A stretch of 64,000 nucleotides of DNA from Paenibacillus silvisoli (lineage in GTDB: Bacteria > Bacillota > Bacilli > Paenibacillales > Paenibacillaceae), in assembly GCF_030866765.1 (NCBI RefSeq), contig NZ_CP133017.1, forward strand, positions 1,641,001 through 1,705,000, in the 5' to 3' direction. Both the position numbers and the translations under genes were made by a program. This document shows, in pieces, positions 9,123 to 17,384 of the stretch (its first letter is position 1; the number at the start of each line of letters is the position of its first letter). Below the pieces are notes generated by a model. It made no database searches. It was not told the DNA's origin and saw only the letters and a program-made list of their open reading frames with translations.

Positions 9123-10016
9123 ATGAGAAAAAGAATCGATCTGTTTACGATCGTCAATTCCTTCTTCATGCTTGGCTTGGTGTTCGTCATGCTTTATCCG
9201 TTTATTTACATGATCAGCATCTCGTTAAGCAGCGAAGTCTACGTGCTTAAGAATCAAGTCTTCTTCTGGCCGAAAGGGTTTACCACCCGTTGGTATGAAT
9301 TCGTGCTCCGGGATTCCTCGCTGCTGATCGGCTATAAAAACACGATCATCTACGTCGTCGCAGGCACATTGATCTCGCTCGTGCTCACTTCCATGGGCGC
9401 TTACGTGCTGTCGAAGCGGAAGATGATGTTTCGCCGGTCCATTATGCTTGCCCTTATCTTTACGATTCTGTTTCAGGGGGGGATGATCCCCGCCTACCTA
9501 GTCGCGAAAAACTTGGGCATTCTGGACACGATCTGGGCGATGGTGCTTCCGGGCGCGATCAGCACCTTCAACGTCATCGTCATGCGAACGTTTTTCGAAG
9601 GGCTTCCGGAGGAGTTGGAGGATGCCGGAAGAATGGACGGACTGAACGATTTTCAGCTGTTCATGCGAATCGTCGTTCCGTTATCCAAGCCGGTATTCGC
9701 CGCGATCGGATTGTTCGTTGCGGTTAGCATTTGGAACGATTTTTATAAACCGACGATTTATTTGAGGAAAGCCGATTTGTTCCCGCTGCAGGTCATCTTG
9801 CGGAATTTGATTATTGCGGGAAGCATGGTCGGCGGCAACGATGCCGGAACGCTGGGGGCGGCTGCGGCCGCCGATCGAGGAGGTGGGGGCAATGTAGTTG
9901 TCGAATCCTTGAAGTACGCGGCGATCGTCTTCGGAACGCTGCCGATCCTCGTGCTTTATCCGTTTCTGCAAAAGTATTTCGTAAAAGGGGTCATGATCGG
10001 TTCGGTAAAGGGCTGA
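9123..10016 (+). CDS. carbohydrate ABC transporter permease, LplC/YtcP type
   Basis: Second membrane subunit, 297 aa, six helices, EAA loop at about 160-185 (LPEELEDAGRMDGLNDFQLF) and the typical C-terminus YPFLQKYFVKGVMIGSVKG. A Gly/Ala-rich stretch (about residues 245-262, with AAAAADRGGGG) lies in a cytoplasmic or periplasmic loop where relatives have a similar but less simple segment. GGGAGGAG lies upstream. Confidence 0.93.
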   Translation: MRKRIDLFTIVNSFFMLGLVFVMLYPFIYMISISLSSEVYVLKNQVFFWPKGFTTRWYEFVLRDSSLLIGYKNTIIYVVAGTLISLVLTSMGAYVLSKRKMMFRRSIMLALIFTILFQGGMIPAYLVAKNLGILDTIWAMVLPGAISTFNVIVMRTFFEGLPEELEDAGRMDGLNDFQLFMRIVVPLSKPVFAAIGLFVAVSIWNDFYKPTIYLRKADLFPLQVILRNLIIAGSMVGGNDAGTLGAAAAADRGGGGNVVVESLKYAAIVFGTLPILVLYPFLQKYFVKGVMIGSVKG

Positions 10017-10054
10017 CATTCGCGTTATCCAAGATTCCAAAGGGAGGATTTCCA

Positions 10055-11650
10055 ATGAAGAAACGGATTCCGATAATCTTGATGATGATTCTGATCGTAT
10101 GTATGATAGCAGCCTGTTCTTCCGGCAATACGACGACCAATAGCAACGCGAACGCCAATAAGGGAACCGAGCCTGCGGCGCAGACAGAGAATACGACGGA
10201 GCCCGAGGCGCAAACGGAAGATACGACCGAGCCAGAGCCTGCCGCGCCTGCGGCGAACTTGTCCATTATGGTCCAGAATCACCCGGCATGGCCGTTGAAA
10301 GAGGATTGGCTCGTTTGGAAGGTCATGGGCGACCTTGGACACGTTAATTTGAAACCGCTTCCGATTCAAGGGAACTGGTGGGAGACGATTCCTCTTATTG
10401 TTGCTTCCGGCGATTTGCCTGATATTCTGTGGACGGCAGGCGATCTGTTCCAGAAATACGGTCAAGAAGGCGCGTTCGTCAACTACCTCGAGCACTTGGA
10501 TAAGATGCCGAATCTGGCGAATTTCATGAAGCAATATCCGGAGGAAGTCAAGCCGCTGCTTTCGGCAGACGGGAAGCTGTACGTCACGCCGAGTCACGAC
10601 GCGTTCGATAAATTGCAGAGCTTGTTCATGTACCGCGAAGATATTTTCAAGAAGAACAATTTGCAGCAGCCGACCAACTACGATGAGTTTTATGCCCTGC
10701 TCAAGAAGCTGAAGGAGTTGTATCCGGACAGCACGCCGTGGGTGTTCTTCAATCAATTGAGCATTACGACGATTCTGGGGCTTAATTTCGATACCGATTT
10801 CGGGTTCTATTTCAATCAGTCGACCAATAGCTACGCTTACGGGCCTAGCGAAGACAACTACAAAGCGATGGTCGAATTCCTGAACAAGCTGTACAAGGAA
10901 AAGCTGATCTCGACCGAATTTTTGACGATGGATCTCAAGCAGAGAAGCGATCTCATTTCCAACGATAAAGCTTTCATTATCAACGGCTACATCAACGAGC
11001 TCGATTCGTTTAATCAAGAAATCCGCAAAACGAATCCCGATTTCAAATTGGCCCAATTCACGCCGCCGGTCTCGCCAATGGGCAAACAGTTCCACAGCAG
11101 AGATTTGTCCTTCCTCGGCGAAGGCCTGTCGGTCAGCTCGAAAACGAAGGAATTGGACGCCGCGCTCGGCTTAATCGATGCGATGTACAGCGAACAGGCC
11201 AAGGAAGCGTTGAGCTGGGGCGTCGAAGGGCAAACCTTTACAAAGGCGGACGGCAAAGATCAATTCGATGGCGCGGTTGCGAACGCGAACGACCGCAGAA
11301 TTAAATTCGGGCTTCAAACGCCGGGCACTTCCTTCTGGGTCGACAACGACAGCAACCTGGCGCTAATGTCTCCGGAATCCAAGCAGGCCGCCGAAGAAGG
11401 CTCGAAATTCGTAGCGCCGAAATCCTTCACGCCTGCCTTTACGAAAGAGGAGCAGGATGTGCTGTCCTTGAACGGACAGGCGATCGGGAAGTACGCGGAA
11501 GAGAACATTTCCAAGTTCATTATCGGCAACCGCAGCTTAAGCGAATGGAACGATTATGTCGAAGGCTACAAGAAGCTGGGGCTGGACGATGTGCTGAAGG
11601 TGTATAACGAAGCGAAGCAAAGAGCCGATTCGACGCAGCTCGGCAATTAA
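10055..11650 (+). CDS. extracellular sugar-binding lipoprotein
   Basis: Solute-binding component, 531 aa. A signal peptide ends in lipobox IAAC (Cys 21), then a low-complexity Asn/Thr/Glu/Pro linker (about 24-68) holds a 10-residue tandem repeat, then a two-lobed family-1 binding domain runs to the end. RBS GGGAGG is upstream. The substrate is probably an oligosaccharide released by enzymes of this locus. Confidence 0.93.
   Translation: MKKRIPIILMMILIVCMIAACSSGNTTTNSNANANKGTEPAAQTENTTEPEAQTEDTTEPEPAAPAANLSIMVQNHPAWPLKEDWLVWKVMGDLGHVNLKPLPIQGNWWETIPLIVASGDLPDILWTAGDLFQKYGQEGAFVNYLEHLDKMPNLANFMKQYPEEVKPLLSADGKLYVTPSHDAFDKLQSLFMYREDIFKKNNLQQPTNYDEFYALLKKLKELYPDSTPWVFFNQLSITTILGLNFDTDFGFYFNQSTNSYAYGPSEDNYKAMVEFLNKLYKEKLISTEFLTMDLKQRSDLISNDKAFIINGYINELDSFNQEIRKTNPDFKLAQFTPPVSPMGKQFHSRDLSFLGEGLSVSSKTKELDAALGLIDAMYSEQAKEALSWGVEGQTFTKADGKDQFDGAVANANDRRIKFGLQTPGTSFWVDNDSNLALMSPESKQAAEEGSKFVAPKSFTPAFTKEEQDVLSLNGQAIGKYAEENISKFIIGNRSLSEWNDYVEGYKKLGLDDVLKVYNEAKQRADSTQLGN
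10178..10237 (+). repeat. 30-bp tandem duplication in lipoprotein linker
   Basis: Two 30-bp units (10178-10207 and 10208-10237) encode related Ala-Gln-Thr-Glu-x-Thr-Thr-Glu-Pro-Glu stretches. In-frame units can change linker length without loss of frame. Confidence 0.7.
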
Positions 11651-11687
11651 GGAAACGATAACGCAAAGCAAAGCGAAGGGAATCCTC

Positions 11688-11716
11688 TGCATCAAGCCGG
11701 AGGGTTCCCCGTTTTG
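11688..11716 (+). terminator. partial terminator between lipoprotein and GH gene
   Basis: GGGAATCCTC (11688-11697) pairs with GAGGGTTCCC (11700-11709 region), then a short T-run. It probably lowers expression of the downstream enzymes relative to the transporter rather than ending the operon. Confidence 0.5.
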
Positions 11717-11733
11717 TAAACAGGGAGGCTGCC

Positions 11734-14685
11734 ATGAGCGGATTGCTTGATCCTTTTGACTTGGAAGGCAAGGTTGGCTGGGATGGGCGATTTGAGCGAG
11801 GGAAGGCGCGCTTTCCGGACGGAAAGGCGTCATCCGCCGTCCGCGGCCGAATCATAACCGAGGAGCTCCCTCGCGACTGGAGCGGATACGGCTCGCTGCA
11901 ATTTACGGTACACAATCCGTGGCCCCGCGCCGTTGTTGGCGGCATCGAGATCTACGACACCGCAGCGCTGGAAAGTCCGGAGCTGGAATACGGCGATTTC
12001 GTGGATCGCCACAAATCGCTGCTGATCGGCGAAGGCATCACGCATGTTGTCATCCGCATTGACCCCATTCAGACGACCCAAGGCAACCGGATGCTCGATC
12101 TCCGGGATGTCGTTCGCGTTGCGCTTCGATTCCCTGAACCGGAGGAAGGGGAGGAGCCGATTTCGCTCGCTTCGCTGCGTCTAAGCCCGGAGCGGGAAGA
12201 GGTCGACCGGCTCGCGAATGCCCACCCCGGAGATTCCGTGCTGGTCATGCGGCATTTGGATGTCAGCTGCTACATCTTTGAGCCGGAGAACTATGCAGAG
12301 CCCGTCGACGTGCTCAGGCTGACCGATGAATTGTCGCTGGAGAAAGAAAAGCTGCAGCGCATCGTGGACGTTGCCGATATGAACGGCAAACAAACGCTTT
12401 ACGCCCGTACCGCGCTGGTGGCTGCGGATATCGCTTTAAAGGCCAGACCAATGCTGGCTTGGCATGCCTCGCCCCGCGCCAAACGCGAGAATCTATCCGG
12501 CGCGCTCGAGCTAGTCCGCGAGGAACGCGAGAAACTCGAGCAGCTGTTTTCCTCCAGGCGACATGAAGACGATGAGGACGATTCGAACCTGCCGCTGCCG
12601 CTCGTCAAGCCGCTGCCGGATTTCAAATCGCTGCGGATTAAGGGGAGAGCCTTCGTGGATCGAACCGGACAGCCCGTCCTGATCTGTGCGATGAGCTACA
12701 TCAATGAAGGGCCGCTGCTGCAATTTTTCGCTCCCGAGCAGCATAAGTTGGAAATTTATGCGGCAGGCGGAGGCTCTCGGTACGATATCGAATGGTCGCC
12801 GGTCTACGAAGCGTTTCACAAGTACCCGGGGACGAAGCGGGTTGGATGGCGCGGCTGGTGCGGCCATTTGATCAAGGATCAATGGGCGATGGGCGGCAGG
12901 AAGGAGAATGTCGTCATTTGCCTGGAAAGCGAACCTATCCTTCAGGCCATTGACGAGTACAACCGGATTCATGCCGACGATTGGCGGGAGCACCCGTCCC
13001 TCATGTATGTCATTCTCGGCTACGAGCTGACCTATATGTGTTATTGCGACGAATCGCTGCGGCGTTTCCGCGATTGGCTTGCCGAGCGTCACGGCAATAT
13101 CGAAGCGCTGAACGATCGATGGGGGACGGCCTATCACGCGTTCAACGAAGCCGAACCGCCCAGGTCAGTCGGTTTCGGTCCGCAAGCGGATGCGAACCGG
13201 GCCGCCTGGTTCGACTGGGCGGATTGGAACACGCGCCGCTTTACCGATCATCTGCGCTGGTCGCGCGAATCGGTCCGCAAGCTGCATCCGGATATACCGA
13301 TATGCGCAGGCGGGACGCATAGCATGCTCAGTCCGCATAACGGCACGACGGGCATCGACGAGGAGATGATCATCAATGAAGTCGACGATGTTATTCTCCA
13401 TGAAGGCGCGGACCTGCTGAGCATCGACCTGCTCCATGCCCTGTCGGAGAAGCCGATGCCGATGGTGGATCCGGAGCATGGCGGGCGCTGCAGCGGCTGG
13501 CTGCTTAATTATTTTCACGGCAAAAGCACGTTATCGATGTTTTGGTGGCCCAAGCAGCCTTCCCGGCAGTTTCCGGCCAGCACGCTCCATTCCCCGATGT
13601 ACGGCAACATGAAGATCAAATTCGTCGCCGAGCATTTGCGCACCGCGCTGCACGCGCGCCGATTGAATAAAGAGATATCGGCCTTCTGGGAGATTCCGAA
13701 GGAGATTGCGATTCTGTATTCCAAAACGAACATGCTGCAAGTGCCGCCGGAGCTGCTGACGGCCAAGACGACCGATTATCTTACCGCCTTGCGCGGAACC
13801 TACGATGCCGCCCGCTGCCTCGACGCGGGTATCACCTTCATCAGCGAGAAGCAGCTGCTCGAAGGGAAGGCGGCACGCTTGAAATGCATCGCGCTTCCTG
13901 CGGTCAAGCATCTGCCGGAGGCGGTCTTCGAAGCGCTCGACCAATTCGCGCGAAACGGCGGAAGCATTCTCGTATTGCCCGAATCGCTGACCCGCGACGA
14001 GTATGACCGTCCCGCCAACTACTTGGAGCGATGGAGCATCACGATCGGTAAAACGGAAATGCCCGAGATCGAAGGCTTCGGCGAGCTGGAGCAGAGGTAC
14101 GATCAAAACTTGGAGCGCGGCATTCAATACGGACGCGGGCGCGAAATCGAAGCGGCGAGCTTTGACGGGAAGCTCACGCCGCCGCCGAGGTTTGTCATGT
14201 CGGGGATCTTTCAGCAGATCAGCTTTGACGAAGGAGAAGTCGTCGCCGCAGGGCCGGCAGCCGAGCCGATGCTCGTCCGGATTCCGATCGGGGCCGGGAC
14301 CGTCTGGTATGCCGCAGGCATGCCGGAGAAGCCGTCGTTCTCCGCGCTGCTCGACCACTGGTTTGCGGAATCGGGTATCCACCGTCCGCTATACGTAACC
14401 GATGCCGACGGAAACCGGATTCCCGGCTTGGAAGCGCGCCTGGTCAGGCGGCAGCATGACGATTTGGTGTATCTCGTCAACGAAAGCGGGAAGGATGCGG
14501 AGTTCCGTATTCAAACGGATCGTCCGATTCACGAAATCCGCGAATTGCTTTCCCTGCAATATGTAAAGGCTGCGGCGGGACGGATTGCCAAAGACCAAAC
14601 GCTCTTGTTCTCGCTCCGCGAAGATCCGGCCGTCCGCTATTACCGGGCAGGCGCCAATAACGAAATCGAGGTGAGTGCCGAATGA
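11734..14685 (+). CDS. GH42-like glycoside hydrolase, multidomain
   Basis: 983 aa, no signal peptide, so it acts on imported material. Residues 1-200 form a beta-rich carbohydrate-binding-like domain; about 290-630 resemble the TIM barrel of GH42 beta-galactosidases (FRDWLAERHGNIEALNDRWG near 450); about 640-780 resemble the GH42 trimerisation domain. Candidate catalytic acids are Glu 431 (GYELTY, replacing the usual NE pair) and Glu 581 (DPEHGG). Overall it is divergent, so specificity is unknown. AGGGAGG precedes the ATG. Its stop overlaps the next start (ATGA). Confidence 0.75.
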   Translation: MSGLLDPFDLEGKVGWDGRFERGKARFPDGKASSAVRGRIITEELPRDWSGYGSLQFTVHNPWPRAVVGGIEIYDTAALESPELEYGDFVDRHKSLLIGEGITHVVIRIDPIQTTQGNRMLDLRDVVRVALRFPEPEEGEEPISLASLRLSPEREEVDRLANAHPGDSVLVMRHLDVSCYIFEPENYAEPVDVLRLTDELSLEKEKLQRIVDVADMNGKQTLYARTALVAADIALKARPMLAWHASPRAKRENLSGALELVREEREKLEQLFSSRRHEDDEDDSNLPLPLVKPLPDFKSLRIKGRAFVDRTGQPVLICAMSYINEGPLLQFFAPEQHKLEIYAAGGGSRYDIEWSPVYEAFHKYPGTKRVGWRGWCGHLIKDQWAMGGRKENVVICLESEPILQAIDEYNRIHADDWREHPSLMYVILGYELTYMCYCDESLRRFRDWLAERHGNIEALNDRWGTAYHAFNEAEPPRSVGFGPQADANRAAWFDWADWNTRRFTDHLRWSRESVRKLHPDIPICAGGTHSMLSPHNGTTGIDEEMIINEVDDVILHEGADLLSIDLLHALSEKPMPMVDPEHGGRCSGWLLNYFHGKSTLSMFWWPKQPSRQFPASTLHSPMYGNMKIKFVAEHLRTALHARRLNKEISAFWEIPKEIAILYSKTNMLQVPPELLTAKTTDYLTALRGTYDAARCLDAGITFISEKQLLEGKAARLKCIALPAVKHLPEAVFEALDQFARNGGSILVLPESLTRDEYDRPANYLERWSITIGKTEMPEIEGFGELEQRYDQNLERGIQYGRGREIEAASFDGKLTPPPRFVMSGIFQQISFDEGEVVAAGPAAEPMLVRIPIGAGTVWYAAGMPEKPSFSALLDHWFAESGIHRPLYVTDADGNRIPGLEARLVRRQHDDLVYLVNESGKDAEFRIQTDRPIHEIRELLSLQYVKAAAGRIAKDQTLLFSLREDPAVRYYRAGANNEIEVSAE

Positions 14686-15932
14686 TTCAAGCCGCATTGA
14701 TAGGAGCGGGCGCGAGAGGGATGCTCTCTTATGCGCAGTATGCGCTGAACAGGCCGGGAGAGATTGAGTTTGTCGCGGTTGCGGAACCGAACGAGGAACG
14801 CCGCGCATTATTCGCGAAGCTGCATCGAATTCCGGCCGAGCGACAATTCGCATCCTGGGAAGAACTGCTTGCGCAGCCCCAATTATGCGAGGCCATGCTC
14901 ATTTGCACCCAGGATCGGGAGCATTTCGAGCCGACGATGCAGGCGCTGCAGAAGGGGTATCATATTTTGCTGGAAAAGCCGATGTCCCCCGAGCCTCTTG
15001 AATCGCTCCGAATGGCGGAGGAAGCCGAACGTTTGGGACTAACGCTAACGGTTTGCCATACGATGCGCTATTCGACCTACTTTAGAACGTTGAAAGAGGT
15101 TGTGGACAGCCGTAAAATCGGCGACCTCGTAACGATCCAATGGACGGAAAACGTCGGCTATTGGCATCATGCGCATAGCTTCGTCCGCGGCAATTGGCGC
15201 AATGCCGACTTATCCAGCTCGATGCTGCTGCAGAAGAGCTGTCACGACATGGATATGCTGCAGTGGCTCGTCGGTTCCGAGTGCGTTCAAGTATCCTCCT
15301 TCGGGGATCTGAGCTACTTCAATGCGCGAAACGCGCCGGAAGGATCGACGGAGCGCTGCACCGACGGCTGCAAGGTGGAGCACGAATGTCCGTATTCGGC
15401 CTTGAAGTGGTATTACAACGAGAAGGACGATTGGCCGCAAAACGTCGTTTCGCTGGAGCCCAAGCTGGAAACCCGGCTGAAAGCGCTGAAGGAAGGCCCT
15501 TACGGCAGATGCGTGTACCGCTGCGATAACAACGTCGTCGATCATCAAGTGGTCAATTTGAAGTTTGCCAATGAGGTGACGGTTGCCTTTACGATGTCTT
15601 CTTTAACGATGGATAATACCCGAACGTTCAAGCTCATGGGGACGAAGGGTGAAATAAGAGGCAACGCCGAGAAGAACGAGATCGAAATCCGAACGTTCTC
15701 CGGCAAGAGGGAGGTTATCGAGCCGGAACGCATAGAAGGCGGCCACAGCGGCGCGGACACGTTGATCATGCGGGATTTCGTCGATCAGCTGAAGAAGAAG
15801 GACCGGATCGGCCGAACCTCGGGCATGGTGTCCGCCCGAAGCCATTTGATCGTCTTTGCGGCGGAGCAATCGAGATTGACGGGAAGCACGGTTACGATGA
15901 AAGACTTCATTAGCGGGCTGAAAATCAAATAA
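14682..15932 (+). CDS. Gfo/Idh/MocA family oxidoreductase, Cys-rich type
   Basis: 416 aa. N-terminal Rossmann fold (GAGARGML), EKP motif intact in LLEKPMSPE, and a C-terminal substrate domain. A cysteine-containing insertion (CTDGCKVEHECPYSA near 225 and GRCVYRCDNNVVDHQ near 275) is typical of a longer subgroup of this family. It is translationally coupled to the GH42-like gene and probably oxidises the sugar released by it. Confidence 0.88.
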   Translation: MIQAALIGAGARGMLSYAQYALNRPGEIEFVAVAEPNEERRALFAKLHRIPAERQFASWEELLAQPQLCEAMLICTQDREHFEPTMQALQKGYHILLEKPMSPEPLESLRMAEEAERLGLTLTVCHTMRYSTYFRTLKEVVDSRKIGDLVTIQWTENVGYWHHAHSFVRGNWRNADLSSSMLLQKSCHDMDMLQWLVGSECVQVSSFGDLSYFNARNAPEGSTERCTDGCKVEHECPYSALKWYYNEKDDWPQNVVSLEPKLETRLKALKEGPYGRCVYRCDNNVVDHQVVNLKFANEVTVAFTMSSLTMDNTRTFKLMGTKGEIRGNAEKNEIEIRTFSGKREVIEPERIEGGHSGADTLIMRDFVDQLKKKDRIGRTSGMVSARSHLIVFAAEQSRLTGSTVTMKDFISGLKIK

Positions 15933-15966
15933 ATGGAGCGGGTGACGGTAAGAAAGGGGGACAGCC

Positions 15967-17340
15967 ATGGGACGACAAGCGAAGACGATCGTGGTCAGAC
16001 CGAAGCTTATCGATGATTTGCTGCTCAATCCCGGCATCGGATTCACGACCTTTCAACGCTTTAACGGCGACAAATTGAACGAGGGCAAAGGCTGGACCGA
16101 AGGCTTCCCGATCGAATACCAAGACTTTAGCGGCAGCCTGCATAATGCGGATCATCCGGACACCTCCATTGCCTACTTCCGGGTCTATTGGCGGTATCTG
16201 GAGCCGGAGGAGGGACGCTATCGGTGGGACATCATCGATAAAGCGCTGGCGACGGCGCGCGAGCGGCAGCAGACGCTGATGTTCCGCGCGGCTCCGTACG
16301 GCCGCGTGGAAGGCTCGGATGTGCCGGACTGGTACCGGAATAAAGCAGGGGAAATGACGCCGGAACTGAAGAAACACGACTGGTGGAGGGCAGATCCGGA
16401 GAACCCGCTCTACGTCCGCCATTTCGGGGGACTTATTCGAGCGTTTGGCGAGCGCTATGACGGCCATCCCGATTTGGACAGCGTAGATATATCCATCGTA
16501 GGGCCATGGGGGGAAGGAGCAGGCTCCTCATTGCTAACCGGACCGACAAGAGAGGCGCTGGTCGATTGCTATATCGATACGATCAAGAAGACCCCGCTCA
16601 TGATGCTGCTGACGGACGAACAAACGAACAAATACGGATTATCCAAGGCCGATGTCGGATTCCGGGTAGATTGTTTGGGCGATATGGGCGGCTGCTGGGA
16701 GAACCAAGGGGACTGGTCCCATATGAACGATTACTACCCGCAGCAAATCATAGTGTCCGGCATGCAGGAGGCGTGGAAAAAAGCCCCGATCTCGTTCGAG
16801 GTATGCTGGGTGGTGCAGCATTGGAAGGATAAGGGCTGGGATATCGATTACATCATCGATCAATCGCTCAAATGGCATATTTCGACGTTCAATGCGAAAT
16901 CCAATCCCATTCCGAAGGAATGGCAGCCTCAGGTCAAACGGTGGCTGAACAAAATGGGCTATCGCTTCGCTTTGCGTAAGTTTACCTATCCATCCGCCGT
17001 TCAACAGGGCGGAGAAATGGAGATCGCCTCCTGGTGGGAGAATCTCGGCGTTGCTCCCTGCTACAAGGCGTTTCCGTTAGCGCTGCGCTTACGGAACGAT
17101 ACGTACAGCGCTGCAATCGTCACCGGTGCGGATATCCGGCAATGGCTGCCGGGGGACAGCTTGTTCGACGCGACCATTGCCATTCCCGCGGATATCGCGC
17201 CCGGTCATTATCGGCTGGAGCTTGGCTTGCTCGATCGTCATTCCGGGCGGCCGGCTGTACGGCTGGCGATCGAGGGCAGGCAGCCGGACGGCTGGTACGC
17301 CTTAGGGGACATCGAGGTCTCGGGCGAGCCTGCCACATAA
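15967..17340 (+). CDS. DUF4832 / glycoside hydrolase-like protein
   Basis: 457 aa. The N-terminal two-thirds look like a TIM barrel of GH42/GH5 style (YFRVYWRYLEPEEGRYRWDIID near 60, acidic residues in SIVGPWGEGAG near 180). The C-terminal part is a DUF4832-like beta domain (FPLALRLRND). No signal peptide. It starts 35 bp after the oxidoreductase and ends the operon. Hydrolase activity is likely but the substrate is not known. Confidence 0.78.
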   Translation: MGRQAKTIVVRPKLIDDLLLNPGIGFTTFQRFNGDKLNEGKGWTEGFPIEYQDFSGSLHNADHPDTSIAYFRVYWRYLEPEEGRYRWDIIDKALATARERQQTLMFRAAPYGRVEGSDVPDWYRNKAGEMTPELKKHDWWRADPENPLYVRHFGGLIRAFGERYDGHPDLDSVDISIVGPWGEGAGSSLLTGPTREALVDCYIDTIKKTPLMMLLTDEQTNKYGLSKADVGFRVDCLGDMGGCWENQGDWSHMNDYYPQQIIVSGMQEAWKKAPISFEVCWVVQHWKDKGWDIDYIIDQSLKWHISTFNAKSNPIPKEWQPQVKRWLNKMGYRFALRKFTYPSAVQQGGEMEIASWWENLGVAPCYKAFPLALRLRNDTYSAAIVTGADIRQWLPGDSLFDATIAIPADIAPGHYRLELGLLDRHSGRPAVRLAIEGRQPDGWYALGDIEVSGEPAT

Positions 17341-17344
17341 GCAG

Positions 17345-17377
17345 AAAAAAGTGCCGGTCACGTCGCCAGCACTTTTT
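17345..17377. terminator. bidirectional terminator
   Basis: A6-GTGC pairs with GCAC-T5 around a partly paired GC core, between two convergent genes. Confidence 0.65.
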
Positions 17378-17384
17378 CTCGTTT

